NCBI RefSeq assembly: GCF_016863255.1
Contig: NZ_BOON01000006.1
Coordinates: 124,001 to 188,000 of the forward strand
Reading direction: 5' to 3'
DNA: 64,000 nt
From: Planosporangium mesophilum
GTDB lineage: Bacteria; Actinomycetota; Actinomycetes; Mycobacteriales; Micromonosporaceae
Translations under genes and position numbers: made by a program
Part shown: positions 16,319 through 24,459 of the stretch, piece by piece
Layout of the letters: each line of letters starts with the position of its first letter
Position numbering within the stretch: the stretch's first letter is position 1
The notes under the pieces: model-generated
Told to the model about the DNA's origin: nothing
Databases searched by the model: none
What the model saw: the letters and a program-made list of their open reading frames with translations, nothing else

Positions 16319-16795
16319 GTGAATGACAAATCACTACGGGGCGTAAGCAAGAGCGGTGACGCCGAATCACTCACCCGGCGTGGTCGCCTGATACGAGTCA
16401 CGGCCACGCTGATCGGTTGCGCACTGCTGCTGACCGGCACGGCCGTCGGTGACGACGACGACTTTCCCTTCGGCCCGTTCCGGGTCTACGCGAGCGCCGA
16501 CCCGCCCGGCGCCCCGGTCGCCGATACCCGCGTCGAGGCGGTCGACACGGCCGGCCTGCGACGGATCCTGACCCAGGCCGACACGGGCATCCGCCGCGCC
16601 GAGATCGAGGGCCAGCTCGACCGCTTCACCGCCGAGCCGTCCCGGCTGTCCACCGTGGCCACGGCGTACCAGCGGCGAAACCCGGGCGCCGCGCCGCTGC
16701 GGGAGGTCAGCGTCGTGGTGCGCTGGCACGAGGTACGCGACGGCCGCCCGACCGGGCGGTCCTGGGACGCCACGACCGTGGTGTGGCGCCCATGA
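16319..16795 (+). CDS. Secreted or membrane-anchored hypothetical protein
   Basis: 158 residues with a basic N terminus and one helix at about 25-44 ('LIRVTATLIGCALLLTGTAV'), a signal peptide or anchor, then a polar domain ending 'VSVVVRWHEVRDGRPTGRSW'. Not a family I recognise. The helix has a Cys but not in a lipobox. GTG 16319 is used; ribosome site is weak. The stop overlaps the start of the HTTM gene (ATGA), so the two are coupled and probably act together at the membrane. Confidence 0.68.
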   Translation: MNDKSLRGVSKSGDAESLTRRGRLIRVTATLIGCALLLTGTAVGDDDDFPFGPFRVYASADPPGAPVADTRVEAVDTAGLRRILTQADTGIRRAEIEGQLDRFTAEPSRLSTVATAYQRRNPGAAPLREVSVVVRWHEVRDGRPTGRSWDATTVVWRP

Positions 16796-17724
16796 CGAGG
16801 CTGGCCGGCTGGCTCACCGAGCCGGTACCGCGCGGGCGGGTCGCCTGGATGCGCACGCTGGTGTACCTGTTCGTCGCGGCCGATCTCGTCTTCTTCACCC
16901 CGTGGGTACGTCACCACGGCGAGCTGCCGGGCTCGTTCTACCGCCCGCTGCTCATCGGCCGGCTGCTGCACCTGCCGGCCCCCACCCCCAGCCTGGTCGA
17001 CACGGTGTTCTGGCTGCTCCTGGTGGCCGCGTGCGCGGCAGCAACCGGCCGGGCACCCCGCGCGCTCGGCTGGACCGTCGCCATCCTGTACCTCGAATGG
17101 ATGGTCGTGGCGATGAGCTACGGCAAGGTCGACCACGACCGGTTCGCGCTGCTGGTGGCGCTGGTCGCGCTGCCGACCGCCGGTCCGGCCCGGCACCGCG
17201 ACACGATCCCCACCGAGCGTGGCGGCTGGGCACTGCGCGTGACGCAGCTCGCCGCCGTCGCCACCTACTTCCTGGCGGCCTGGGCGAAGCTGCGCTTCGG
17301 CGGCCTCGACTGGCTCACCGGCGCCACCCTGAACTGGGCGCTGCTGCGCCGCGGCACCGCGCTGGGTCAGGCGCTCACCCGCGTACCCGAACTGCTGGTC
17401 GCGGCGCAGTTCGGCATCATGGCGTTCGAGCTGCTCAGCCCGCTGGTCTTCGTACTGCCCCGGCGGGGGCGCCAGCTCGCGGTCGCCTTCTTCTACGCGT
17501 TCCACCTCGGCGTGTTCGCCACGATCACGATCTCGTTCATCCCGCAGCAGGTGGCGCTGGCGAGCTTCCTACCGCTGGAACGCCTGGGCGCATTTCTGCT
17601 CCCCCGTCGATCCAGGAGCAGTGGCGGGGCGAACCGGACAGACGAGGCGCCATATCTCCTAGATCGGCGCGGTTGGGGTCTCGGGAGGCGGCGGCAGCGC
17701 GCAGGCGGCGGTGCCGCCGGGTAG
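16792..17724 (+). CDS. HTTM-domain membrane protein
   Basis: 310-residue multi-pass membrane protein with an HTTM fold (the membrane part of vitamin K-dependent gamma-carboxylase relatives). Seen: 'WMRTLVYLFVAADLVFFTPW', 'FWLLLVAACAAATGR', 'YLEWMVVAMSYGKVDHDRFA', 'LAAWAKLRFGGLDWLTG', and 'YAFHLGVFATITISFIP'. No carboxylase half is present. HTTM proteins are often next to or fused with DCC thiol proteins, and here a DCC gene lies tail-to-tail, the two coding ends overlapping by 66 bp. ATG 16792 overlaps the upstream stop. Confidence 0.85.
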   Translation: MTRLAGWLTEPVPRGRVAWMRTLVYLFVAADLVFFTPWVRHHGELPGSFYRPLLIGRLLHLPAPTPSLVDTVFWLLLVAACAAATGRAPRALGWTVAILYLEWMVVAMSYGKVDHDRFALLVALVALPTAGPARHRDTIPTERGGWALRVTQLAAVATYFLAAWAKLRFGGLDWLTGATLNWALLRRGTALGQALTRVPELLVAAQFGIMAFELLSPLVFVLPRRGRQLAVAFFYAFHLGVFATITISFIPQQVALASFLPLERLGAFLLPRRSRSSGGANRTDEAPYLLDRRGWGLGRRRQRAGGGAAG

Positions 17725-18066
17725 CCGGTGGCGGTTACGCGCCACCCACCGGTACGCGGGCCAGGCCAGCGCGAGCGCGGGCCGGGTACCGAGAACCGCG
17801 CCGGCCGGGCGCCACACCAGATGACCGCTCAGCCCGCGGGCCTGCCGCAGCAGCCGCGCGATGGCCACCGGCCCGGCCGCGACCTCGCCGTCGACGCCCA
17901 CCCACTGCACGGCGTCCGCGCACCGGTCGGCGGTCAGCCCGAGGGCGGCGAGATCGAGCCGCTGCCAGGCCTTGAGCCGCGCCGGCGTGGAGATACGGCG
18001 CTCGATGAAGCGCACGCACGACGAGCAGAATGCGCAGTCACCGTCGTAGACGAGGGTCGGTTCCAC
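17659..18066 (-). CDS. DCC-family thiol-disulfide oxidoreductase
   Basis: 135-residue DUF393/DCC protein (YuxK-like), thioredoxin-fold redox protein. Signature 'LVYDGDCAFCSSCVRFIERR' with DGDCxFC at residues about 8-14 and a second Cys pair partner. Then the family 'WQRLDLAALG' and 'PAYRWVARNRHRLPGG' ends. GTG 18066 has CACAAT 6 nt upstream, so possibly leaderless. Tail-to-tail overlap with the HTTM gene covers the last 22 codons. Confidence 0.9.
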   Translation of the reverse strand: MEPTLVYDGDCAFCSSCVRFIERRISTPARLKAWQRLDLAALGLTADRCADAVQWVGVDGEVAAGPVAIARLLRQARGLSGHLVWRPAGAVLGTRPALALAWPAYRWVARNRHRLPGGTAACALPPPPETPTAPI

Positions 18067-18072
18067 CGGTCA

Positions 18073-18078
18073 ATTGTG
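18073..18078 (-). promoter_or_regulatory. Possible -10 hexamer of leaderless transcript
   Basis: CACAAT on the minus strand, 6 nt before the GTG at 18066. Second A and last T match the actinobacterial -10; the first base does not. Confidence 0.33.
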
Positions 18079-18198
18079 CGGGGTTGAGCCGGTCGGCTTC
18101 GGGTACGCCAGGGGTGACAGTCAGCACGTTGTGGAATTGCACCGACCGCCCGGTCGTTGCCCAAGAACGTAGCCGCAGAACGTAGAACGGAGACGAGA

Positions 18199-18561
18199 AT
18201 GGCGACCGTAGCGCTCACTGCTGAGAACTTCGCCGAGAAGGTGTCCGGCGAGGGCATCGTGCTCGTTGACTTCTGGGCCAGCTGGTGCGGACCCTGCCGT
18301 TCGTTCGCGCCGGTGTACGAGCGGGCCTCGGAGAACCACCCGGACATCACCTTCGCGAAGGTCGATACCGAAGCCGAGCAGCTGCTCGCGAGCGAATTCG
18401 AGATCCGCTCGATTCCCACGGTGATGGCGATCCGCGACGGCATCATGGTCTTCGCGCAGCCGGGCGCGCTGCCCGAGTCGGCGCTGGAGTCCCTCATCAG
18501 CCAGATCCGCGCCCTCGACATGGACGAGGTGCGCCGCCAGGTCGCGGCCAACGCGTCCTGA
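18199..18561 (+). CDS. Thioredoxin
   Basis: 120-residue thioredoxin that reduces protein disulfides. Seen: 'GIVLVDFWASWCGPCRSFAP' with the WCGPC active site at about 31-35 and the cis-proline 'IRSIPTVMAI'. C-terminal tail 'QIRALDMDEVRRQVAANAS' is typical of a group of actinobacterial thioredoxins near TrxA. ATG 18199 is taken, with ACGGAGACGAG just upstream as ribosome site. Confidence 0.95.
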   Translation: MATVALTAENFAEKVSGEGIVLVDFWASWCGPCRSFAPVYERASENHPDITFAKVDTEAEQLLASEFEIRSIPTVMAIRDGIMVFAQPGALPESALESLISQIRALDMDEVRRQVAANAS

Positions 18562-18636
18562 GCCCCGTACCCGGGTTCCGGCGCTTGAGTCCGGCACCCG
18601 CTGGACAGCAGGTCGAACGGATGTTCGAATAGGCGG

Positions 18637-19695
18637 ATGCGCTGGGACAACCTTTCGGTCAACGACGCCGACGGCGAACCCGCGCTGCCGATCCCGGTGG
18701 CCGGGGCCGTCACGCGCACCTTCGACACGCCCGAGTTCCGGGGCATGACGTTCTACGAGGTGCGGGCGAAGTCCATCATCAACCGGGTGCCCGGCGCCTC
18801 GCGGGTGCCGTTCGAGTGGACGCTCAACCCGTACCGGGGCTGCACTCATGCGTGTCGATACTGTTTCGCCCGCAACACGCACACGTACCTTGACCTCGAC
18901 GCCGGCCGGGACTTCGACACCCGGGTCGTGGTCAAGGTGAACGCCGGCGAACTGCTGCGCAAGGAGCTGGCGTCGCCGCGCTGGCGCGGCGAGCAGATCG
19001 CGATGGGCAGCAACGTCGACTGCTACCAGCGGGCCGAGGGACGGTACCGGCTGATGCGCGACATCCTGACCGCCCTGCGCGACTTCGCCAACCCGTTCTC
19101 GATCCTCACCAAGGGCACCCTGATCCTGCGCGACCTCGACCTCCTCAAGCAGGCCGCGGAGGTCACCGCCGTCGGGCTGTCGATGTCGGTCGGCTTCGTG
19201 GACGAGGCGCTGTGGCGCTCGGTCGAGCCGGGTACCCCGAGCCCGCGCCGCCGCCTGGACGCGGTCCGGCAACTGTCCGACGCGGGCTTCGCGGTCGGCG
19301 TACTGATGGCGCCGATCCTGCCGGGAATCACCGATACCGCCGAATCCATCGACGAGACGGTCCGCGCCATCGCCGCCGCCGGTGCGGCCAGCCTGGTCCC
19401 GCTCGGGCTGCACCTGCGGCCCGGTGCCCGGGAGTGGTACCTGTCCTGGCTGGCACGGGAGCGGCCGGACCTGCTGCCGCGCTACCGCGAGCTGTACCAC
19501 GACGGCGCCTACCTCGGCTCGGCGTACCAGCGGGAGTTGACCGCGCGGGTGCGGCAGGCCGCGCGCCGCCACGGTCTGCCCGCCGGCGGCACCAACACCG
19601 CCCGGCAGGTGCTGTCGAGCCCGCAGGAGGATCGGGTGCTGGCAGACCCGTCCGGCGTGAAGCCGCGGCCGGACGAGCAGTTGACCCTGCTGTAG
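18637..19695 (+). CDS. Rv2578c-family radical SAM protein
   Basis: 352-residue radical SAM enzyme of the Rv2578c/SplB-like group. Seen: the cluster motif 'RGCTHACRYCFARNTHTY' (CxxxCxxC) near residue 70, 'GSNVDCYQRAEGRYRLMRDI', 'PFSILTKGTLILRDLDLL', 'LMAPILPGITDTAESI'. In this family the substrate is unknown; spore photoproduct lyase is a distant relative that repairs DNA. It is a single gene between thioredoxin and a PH-like membrane protein, so a reductant link to thioredoxin is conceivable but not shown. Confidence 0.92.
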   Translation: MRWDNLSVNDADGEPALPIPVAGAVTRTFDTPEFRGMTFYEVRAKSIINRVPGASRVPFEWTLNPYRGCTHACRYCFARNTHTYLDLDAGRDFDTRVVVKVNAGELLRKELASPRWRGEQIAMGSNVDCYQRAEGRYRLMRDILTALRDFANPFSILTKGTLILRDLDLLKQAAEVTAVGLSMSVGFVDEALWRSVEPGTPSPRRRLDAVRQLSDAGFAVGVLMAPILPGITDTAESIDETVRAIAAAGAASLVPLGLHLRPGAREWYLSWLARERPDLLPRYRELYHDGAYLGSAYQRELTARVRQAARRHGLPAGGTNTARQVLSSPQEDRVLADPSGVKPRPDEQLTLL

Positions 19696-19706
19696 CGGCG
19701 CGCGCC

Positions 19707-19712
19707 TATCCT
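19707..19712 (+). promoter_or_regulatory. -10 hexamer of leaderless transcript
   Basis: TATCCT lies exactly 7 nt before the ATG at 19720 and no ribosome site is present, so the mRNA may begin at the start codon. Confidence 0.48.
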
Positions 19713-19719
19713 TGCGGCC

Positions 19720-20463
19720 ATGCCGCCCACCCCGGTCCCCCTGCGCCCGACCCGAGGCGAACTGGCCTGGCTGTTCGGGCCGTTGGTCGGCGCGCTGCTG
19801 AGCGTCGCCGGTGCGTACGTGGTCGACGGGTCCGGCGAGGTGCGGCAGTACGCGTTCCTGGCGGGCTGGGCCTTCTTCGCACTCGCCTTCCTGGGCACCG
19901 TGCGGGCACCGCGGCGGGGCGGCGCACCGGCGCCCGCGGCGTTTACCGTCACCCGACTGGCGGGGCGACCGGCGTTCGCCGCGCCACCCGCGTACCGGGT
20001 GATGTGTCCCCGGTTTGGTGGGCTCCTGGTGTTCCCGGTCATGGTGTGGGGGGCGAGCCCGGCGCTCGCGCCGCTCGCTGCGGTGGCGCTGGTCGGCGGG
20101 CTGCTCGCCGCCGTACGGCTGGCGCGCGGCGTGCCGGCGGTCGCGCTCACCCCGGAGGGGGTCGTGCGGGGCTACCCGGTGCGGCGCACCCTCGGCTGGG
20201 AGCAGGTCGGGCCGCCCGAGCTACGAAAGGCCGGGGTGCGGGCGGTCCTCGACGTCCGGGCCACCGGTCGCCGGAGCGCCTGGGCACGGCTGCCCGAGGT
20301 GACGACCGGCGTCAATCTGGTGTACCTGATGGATGCGGTGCGTCACTACGCCGACCAGCCGGAGCCGCGGTACGCCATCGGTACGGACGGCGAGCAGGAG
20401 CGGGTGTACGCCGAACTTCTGGCCCGGCGGCCCGATGCCGACGGACACGTCAGTCCACAGTAG
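19720..20463 (+). CDS. Membrane protein with PH-like domain
   Basis: 247 residues: two N-terminal helices ('LFGPLVGALLSVAGAYVV' and 'YAFLAGWAFFALAFLGTV'), a loop, two more ('FGGLLVFPVMVWGA' and 'PLAAVALVGGLLAAVRLA'), then a C-terminal domain with 'VALTPEGVVRGYPVRRTLGW' that resembles a low-molecular-weight PH-like domain. No catalytic motif. Likely a leaderless transcript. Confidence 0.7.
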   Translation: MPPTPVPLRPTRGELAWLFGPLVGALLSVAGAYVVDGSGEVRQYAFLAGWAFFALAFLGTVRAPRRGGAPAPAAFTVTRLAGRPAFAAPPAYRVMCPRFGGLLVFPVMVWGASPALAPLAAVALVGGLLAAVRLARGVPAVALTPEGVVRGYPVRRTLGWEQVGPPELRKAGVRAVLDVRATGRRSAWARLPEVTTGVNLVYLMDAVRHYADQPEPRYAIGTDGEQERVYAELLARRPDADGHVSPQ

Positions 20464-20491
20464 ATACTCGGCAACCCCTGGTGGACCGCGC

Positions 20492-20497
20492 TAACCT
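20492..20497 (+). promoter_or_regulatory. -10 hexamer of leaderless transcript
   Basis: TAACCT, 7 nt before the GTG at 20505; no Shine-Dalgarno in between. Confidence 0.48.
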
Positions 20498-20504
20498 TTC
20501 CCTG

Positions 20505-20921
20505 GTGAGAACGCCACGCGAGATACTCGAGGAGTCGGTCACCATCGCGGTGGTCGGCGCCTCCCGCAACCCCGGAAAAGCCGCGCACGAGGTGCCGGTC
20601 CAGATGCTGCGGCACGGTTGGCGGGTGATCCCGGTCAACCCCAGCATCAACGAACTCTGGGAACAGCCCAGCTACCCGGTGCTGGCCGAAATCCCCGAGC
20701 CGGTCGACCTGGTCAACATCTTCCGCCCGAGCGCCGACGCGGCGGAGATCGTACGGCAGGCCGTGGAGATCGGCGCCCGGGCGGTGTGGCTGCAGCTGGG
20801 GATCGTCTCGCCGGAGGCGCGCGAGATCGCCGAGCAGGCCGGCGTCGACTACGTCGAGGACTCGTGCATCGCCGTGGTCCGGGCGAGTTCCGGACTGACC
20901 CGCAACATCGAGAATTCCTGA
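20505..20921 (+). CDS. CoA-binding domain protein (YccU-like)
   Basis: 138-residue Rossmann-fold CoA-binding protein. Seen: 'SVTIAVVGASRNPGKAAHEV' with the GASxxPxK nucleotide loop, 'RVIPVNPSINELWEQPSYPV', 'PVDLVNIFRPSADAAEIVRQ', and the terminal 'EDSCIAVV'. The fold matches the first domain of succinyl-CoA synthetase alpha; stand-alone members such as YccU have no proven reaction. The GTG at 20505 is chosen from the leaderless promoter layout and homologue length. Confidence 0.9.
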   Translation: MRTPREILEESVTIAVVGASRNPGKAAHEVPVQMLRHGWRVIPVNPSINELWEQPSYPVLAEIPEPVDLVNIFRPSADAAEIVRQAVEIGARAVWLQLGIVSPEAREIAEQAGVDYVEDSCIAVVRASSGLTRNIENS

Positions 20922-20932
20922 TCGTGACCGAT

Positions 20933-21003
20933 GGTCGTCACAACGTCCCGAAAATCGGGGCCTCAGCACCCTTGGCTTCAAATTCCGGGACGTTGTGACG
21001 ACC
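20933..21003. repeat. 18-bp perfect inverted repeat in convergent gap
   Basis: Arms 20933-20950 and 20986-21003 are exact reverse complements, reading GGTCGTCACAACGTCCCG on the left, around a 35-nt loop. It fills the gap between the CoA-binding gene (stop 20921) and acyl-CoA dehydrogenase (stop 21014). Probably a two-way terminator, but arms this long and a core shared with 15550 and 45650 suggest a dispersed repeat element. Confidence 0.8.
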
Positions 21004-21013
21004 TAGGGACGCT

Positions 21014-22216
21014 TCAGCGCTGCTTGTACTCCTTGAGCAGGCCACGCGAGATGATGGTCTTCTGGATCTCGGACGTACCCTCGCCGATGAGCAGGAACGG
21101 CGCCTCGCGCATCAGCCGCTCGATCTCGTACTCCTTGGAGTAGCCGTAACCGCCGTGGATGCGGAACGCCTCCTGGACCACCTCGGCGCAGTACTCGCTG
21201 GCCAGCAGCTTCGCCATGCCCGCCTCGACGTCGTTGCGCTTGCCGGCGTCCTTGAGCCGGGCGGCGTTGACCATGAGGGCGTGCGCCGCCTCGATCTTCG
21301 TACCCATCTCGGCGAGCTTGAACGCGATCGCCTGGTGGCCGGAGAGCGGCTTGCCGAACGTCTGCCGCTGCTGCGCGTACGCGACGGCGAGTTCGAAGGC
21401 CCGGATCGAGATGCCGCAGGCGCGGGCGGCCACGTTGACCCGGCCGACCTCGATGCCGTCCATCATCTGGTAGAAGCCGCGGCCCAGGCCGGCGTCGACG
21501 CCGCCGAGGACGGCGGTCTCCGGCACGACATGGCCGTCGAGGACCATCTCGGTCGTCTCGACGCCCTTGTACCCCATCTTCTCGATCTTGCCGGGAATGG
21601 TGAGGCCGGGAGCCGTCTCGCCGAAGCCGGGCTCCTTCTCCACCAGGAAGGTCGTCATGTTGCCGTACACGGTGTCGGCGCCGAGGTCGGTCTTGACCAG
21701 GGTCGCGACCACTGAAGACTGCCCGCCGTTGGTCAGCCACATCTTCTGGCCGTCGATGGTGAACCGGTCACCATCGCGGACGGCCTTGGTACGGATCGCG
21801 GAGACGTCCGAGCCGCAGCCGGGCTCCGACATCGAGAAGGCGCCACGGACGCTGCCCTCGGCCATCTTCGGCAGGAAGTACTTCTTCTGCTCCGGCGAGC
21901 CGTGCTGGCTGATGAGGTACGCGACGATGAAGTGGGTGTTGATGATGCCGGAGATCGACATCCAGCCGCGCGACAGCTCCTCCACGACCAGCGCGTACGT
22001 GAGCAGCGACTCCCCCAGCCCGCCGTACTCCTCGTCGATCGTGATGCCGAACAGGCCCATCTCGCGCATCCCGTCGACGATGTCGGCCGGGTACTCGTCG
22101 GCGTGCTCCAGCCGCTGCGCGTGCGGGATGATCTCCTTGTCCACGAACTCCCGGACGGTTTCCAGGATCGACTGCTGAACGTCGGTCAGGCCGGGCGTCT
22201 GGGCGAGGCGTGCCAT
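21014..22216 (-). CDS. Acyl-CoA dehydrogenase
   Basis: 400-residue FAD-dependent acyl-CoA dehydrogenase that desaturates an acyl-CoA thioester between C2 and C3. Seen: 'FSMSEPGCGSDVSAIRTKA' (FAD/substrate), 'KMWLTNGGQSSVVATLVKTD', 'IEVGRVNVAARACGISIRA', 'RQTFGKPLSGHQAIAFKLAE', and C-terminal 'LLIGEGTSEIQKTIISR' with the catalytic Glu of the GEGTxEIQ motif. Substrate unknown; by resemblance to the Streptomyces gene near ccr it could be methylsuccinyl-CoA dehydrogenase, an inference. A TTACT-N4-AGTAT palindrome lies 54 bp upstream of the start. Confidence 0.94.
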   Translation of the reverse strand: MARLAQTPGLTDVQQSILETVREFVDKEIIPHAQRLEHADEYPADIVDGMREMGLFGITIDEEYGGLGESLLTYALVVEELSRGWMSISGIINTHFIVAYLISQHGSPEQKKYFLPKMAEGSVRGAFSMSEPGCGSDVSAIRTKAVRDGDRFTIDGQKMWLTNGGQSSVVATLVKTDLGADTVYGNMTTFLVEKEPGFGETAPGLTIPGKIEKMGYKGVETTEMVLDGHVVPETAVLGGVDAGLGRGFYQMMDGIEVGRVNVAARACGISIRAFELAVAYAQQRQTFGKPLSGHQAIAFKLAEMGTKIEAAHALMVNAARLKDAGKRNDVEAGMAKLLASEYCAEVVQEAFRIHGGYGYSKEYEIERLMREAPFLLIGEGTSEIQKTIISRGLLKEYKQR

Positions 22217-22270
22217 GGTGACCCTCCAGGGCTATGGGGGAACGTGGCGGATATTTGAACGCAGATTAAG

Positions 22271-22284
22271 TTACTGACGAGTAT
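22271..22284. promoter_or_regulatory. TTACT-N4-AGTAT operator before acyl-CoA dehydrogenase
   Basis: TTACTGACGAGTAT, arms match at four of five positions, 54 bp upstream of the acyl-CoA dehydrogenase start. It keeps the 5-4-5 spacing of the sites at 16109 and 25449. Confidence 0.42.
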
Positions 22285-22354
22285 CATGCGACCGCAGCTG
22301 TTGTGAATACAGTCACCGCAGAACACCGCCATCCGCAATGGTGCACCCGACGGT

Positions 22355-22360
22355 TACGGT
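22355..22360 (+). promoter_or_regulatory. -10 hexamer of leaderless transcript
   Basis: TACGGT, 6 nt before the GTG at 22367. Confidence 0.42.
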
Positions 22361-22366
22361 TGAGCC

Positions 22367-22732
22367 GTGGCTTCGATGTACGACGATGAACCGACCGAAC
22401 CGTACGGCCCCACCCGGCCGCTCGGTCCGGCGGAGCCGCCCACCCAGATCGACCCGTACCACCTCGGGTACGCGCCGGCCGGGCACGCGCCGCCGACGGC
22501 ACGCCCGACCAACACGATGGCCATTCTCTCGCTGGTCTTCGCGTTCGTGTTCTGGCCGCTGGCGATCGTCTTCGGCCACGTCGGAAAGCGCCAGATCGCC
22601 CGTACCGGTGAGGCCGGCGGCGGGCTCGCGACCGCGGGCCTGATCATGGGGTACCTGTGGCTCGCGGTCAGCGTGTGCCTGTGCTGCGGCGCCCTCAACC
22701 TGATCCCGAACACCAACGGGTCCGGCAACTAG
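22367..22732 (+). CDS. DUF4190 membrane protein
   Basis: 121 residues: a proline-rich N terminus of about 50 then two helices in the DUF4190 pattern, '[20 protein letters not shown]' and '[20 protein letters not shown]' joined by '[18 protein letters not shown]'. The family has no known function. GTG 22367 or ATG 22376 could start it; the TANNNT spacing favours the GTG. The stop codon overlaps the convergent SDR stop. A longer paralogue lies at 23829. Confidence 0.85.
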   Translation: MASMYDDEPTEPYGPTRPLGPAEPPTQIDPYHLGYAPAGHAPPTARPTNTMAILSLVFAFVFWPLAIVFGHVGKRQIARTGEAGGGLATAGLIMGYLWLAVSVCLCCGALNLIPNTNGSGN

Positions 22733-23514
22733 CGGTACTGGGCCTCCTGCACGCTGTTGCCGCCGTCGACGATGAGCATCTGACCGGTGATGTACGACGC
22801 CGACGGCGAGCACAGGAACGCGATCGTGGCCGCCACCTCGTCGGGGGTGCCCGGCCGCCCCATCGGGGTGCCGTACCCCTGCTTGAGCTCCACAAGCGTG
22901 GACGCTCCGGTGTGGATGATGCCGGGCGCCACCGCGTTGACCGTGATGCCGTCCGCCACCAGCTCCATGGCGAGTGCCCGGGTCAGGCCGACCACGCCGG
23001 CCTTGGCCGCCGCGTAGCCGGCCTCGGCCGGCAGCGCGTTCACCGGCCCGGCGGTGGCGGCCAGGTTGACGATGCGCCCCCAGCCGTGTTCCGCCATCCC
23101 GCCGACGAACGCGCGGCTGACCAGGAAAGCGGTGCTGAGGTTGCGGTCGATCTCCGCGCGCCACTCGTCGTAGCTGAGCTGGGCCACCGGCCGGAGCACC
23201 TCGGGGCTGGCCTTGCTGGCGAGGCCGGCGTTGTTGACGACGATGTCGACGCCGCCCAACTGGTCACTGATCGCGTCGGCGAGCGCCCCCACCTCGGCCT
23301 CCACGGTGAGGTCGGCGACGAAGCCGGTGACGCCCAGCTCGGTCGCCCGCTCGTGGATGCGGCGGGTGGTGGACACGATCGCCACGATGGCGCCGAGCGC
23401 GCGCAGCCTCCGCGCGGTCGCGTAGCCGATCCCGTCCGGGCTGCCGGCCCCGGTGACCAGTGCCACCTTGCCGTCGAGCCGGTCGCCGGCGAGCGGGGAG
23501 AACTGCTCGGGCAT
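22729..23514 (-). CDS. Short-chain dehydrogenase/reductase (FabG-like)
   Basis: 261-residue classical SDR oxidoreductase using NAD(P)H. Seen: '[20 protein letters not shown]' cofactor loop (with a two-residue insert relative to TGxxxGIG), 'DIVVNNAG', and the catalytic 'YAAAKAG' with Tyr/Lys; the typical catalytic Ser position reads 'NLAATAG', Ala instead of Ser, so activity is uncertain. C terminus '[12 protein letters not shown]' is the FabG end. ATG 23514 gives a normal length; a further in-frame start at 23646 would add a 44-residue basic leader. Role unknown. Confidence 0.87.
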   Translation of the reverse strand: MPEQFSPLAGDRLDGKVALVTGAGSPDGIGYATARRLRALGAIVAIVSTTRRIHERATELGVTGFVADLTVEAEVGALADAISDQLGGVDIVVNNAGLASKASPEVLRPVAQLSYDEWRAEIDRNLSTAFLVSRAFVGGMAEHGWGRIVNLAATAGPVNALPAEAGYAAAKAGVVGLTRALAMELVADGITVNAVAPGIIHTGASTLVELKQGYGTPMGRPGTPDEVAATIAFLCSPSASYITGQMLIVDGGNSVQEAQYR

Positions 23515-23828
23515 GGTCGACTCGTCGTCGGGCTGCTCGCCGCTCGGGACCGCCCGGAGGGTACGCCGAGCCTGCCCCGGCCTGCTCACGTCGCGCCGGC
23601 CGCTCTTCGCGCCGGCCGCGACGCCACGTCGCGAATCAGGTGCCATGCAGCGATCCTGCCCGTTAGGAGGGGGGCGGGCAACGACAACGCGAATGTTGCG
23701 CGGACGGATTGGCCGTACCGGGGGACAGCCTGAGCGTGCTCTCTGCCGCTACCCTGTCGAAGCCCGCCGTCACCGACGCCGGGCCGCGGCCGCGCGCCGC
23801 GCCTTTGTGAGCGTACGGAGCAAACCAG
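23515..23828. other. 314-bp divergent intergenic region
   Basis: Between the SDR and DUF4190 starts. The SDR reading frame stays open to 23646, so part may be coding if the gene starts earlier. Towards 23829 there is an ACGGAGC ribosome site, and a TACCCT hexamer near 23750 could be a promoter. I see no RNA gene or repeat. Confidence 0.4.
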
Positions 23829-24395
23829 ATGACACAGCCGCCGCAACAGCCGGACATTTGGTCGGACCCGACCCGGCCGCCGGCCGAGCAGCAGCAACCC
23901 CAGGCGCCGCAGCCGCCGCAGGGCCAGACGCCCGAGCAGCCGCAGCCGACTCAACCGCTCTACGCCGACCCGTACGGCGCCGCGCCCACCTCCGCGCCGG
24001 GGTACGCCGACCCGTACGGCGCCGCGCCGGGCTACGCCGCGCCGGGGTACGCCGTTCCGACGGGCACCCCGCAGAGCTACCCCGGCTACCCCGGGTACCC
24101 CGGGTACGGGTACGGGGCGCCGATGCCCGTATCCCCGCCCAACAACCAGATGGCGCTCGTGGCGATGATCCTGTCGCTGGTAGGCCTGGGCTGCGGTATC
24201 TGCGCCCCGGTCGGGGCGATCATGGGCCACATCGCGCGCCGCCAGATCCGTGAGCGCGGCGAGGGCGGCGACGGCATGGCGCTGGCCGGCATCATCGTCG
24301 GCTGGATCGTGACCGCGCTGTACCTGCTCTACTTCGGTTTCCTCATCATCATGATGATCATTGCTATCGGCAGTTCGTCCTCGACGACCTACTGA
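23829..24395 (+). CDS. DUF4190 protein with YGAP-rich tail
   Basis: 188 residues. The first 105 are low complexity, Gln/Pro then repeated 'YADPYGAAP' and 'YPGYPGYPGYGYG' units, probably disordered and cytosolic. Two DUF4190 helices follow, 'QMALVAMILSLVGLGCGIC' and 'LAGIIVGWIVTALYLLYFGF', joined by 'MGHIARRQIRERGEGG'. Paralogue of the gene at 22367. A GGAGC ribosome site precedes the ATG. A strong hairpin follows the stop. Confidence 0.85.
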   Translation: MTQPPQQPDIWSDPTRPPAEQQQPQAPQPPQGQTPEQPQPTQPLYADPYGAAPTSAPGYADPYGAAPGYAAPGYAVPTGTPQSYPGYPGYPGYGYGAPMPVSPPNNQMALVAMILSLVGLGCGICAPVGAIMGHIARRQIRERGEGGDGMALAGIIVGWIVTALYLLYFGFLIIMMIIAIGSSSSTTY

Positions 24396-24403
24396 GAAGA
24401 CAC

Positions 24404-24451
24404 CGAAACGACGAACGCCCGCCGGGGACCCGGTGGGCGTTCGTCGTTTCG
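24404..24451. terminator. Bidirectional hairpin terminator
   Basis: Perfect 17-bp stem (24404-24420 with 24435-24451) around a 14-nt loop, between the DUF4190 stop and the convergent CoA-lyase stop at 24460. AT-rich outer arm ends (CGAAACG/CGTTTCG) support two-way termination. Confidence 0.85.
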
Positions 24452-24459
24452 CGGTCCGG

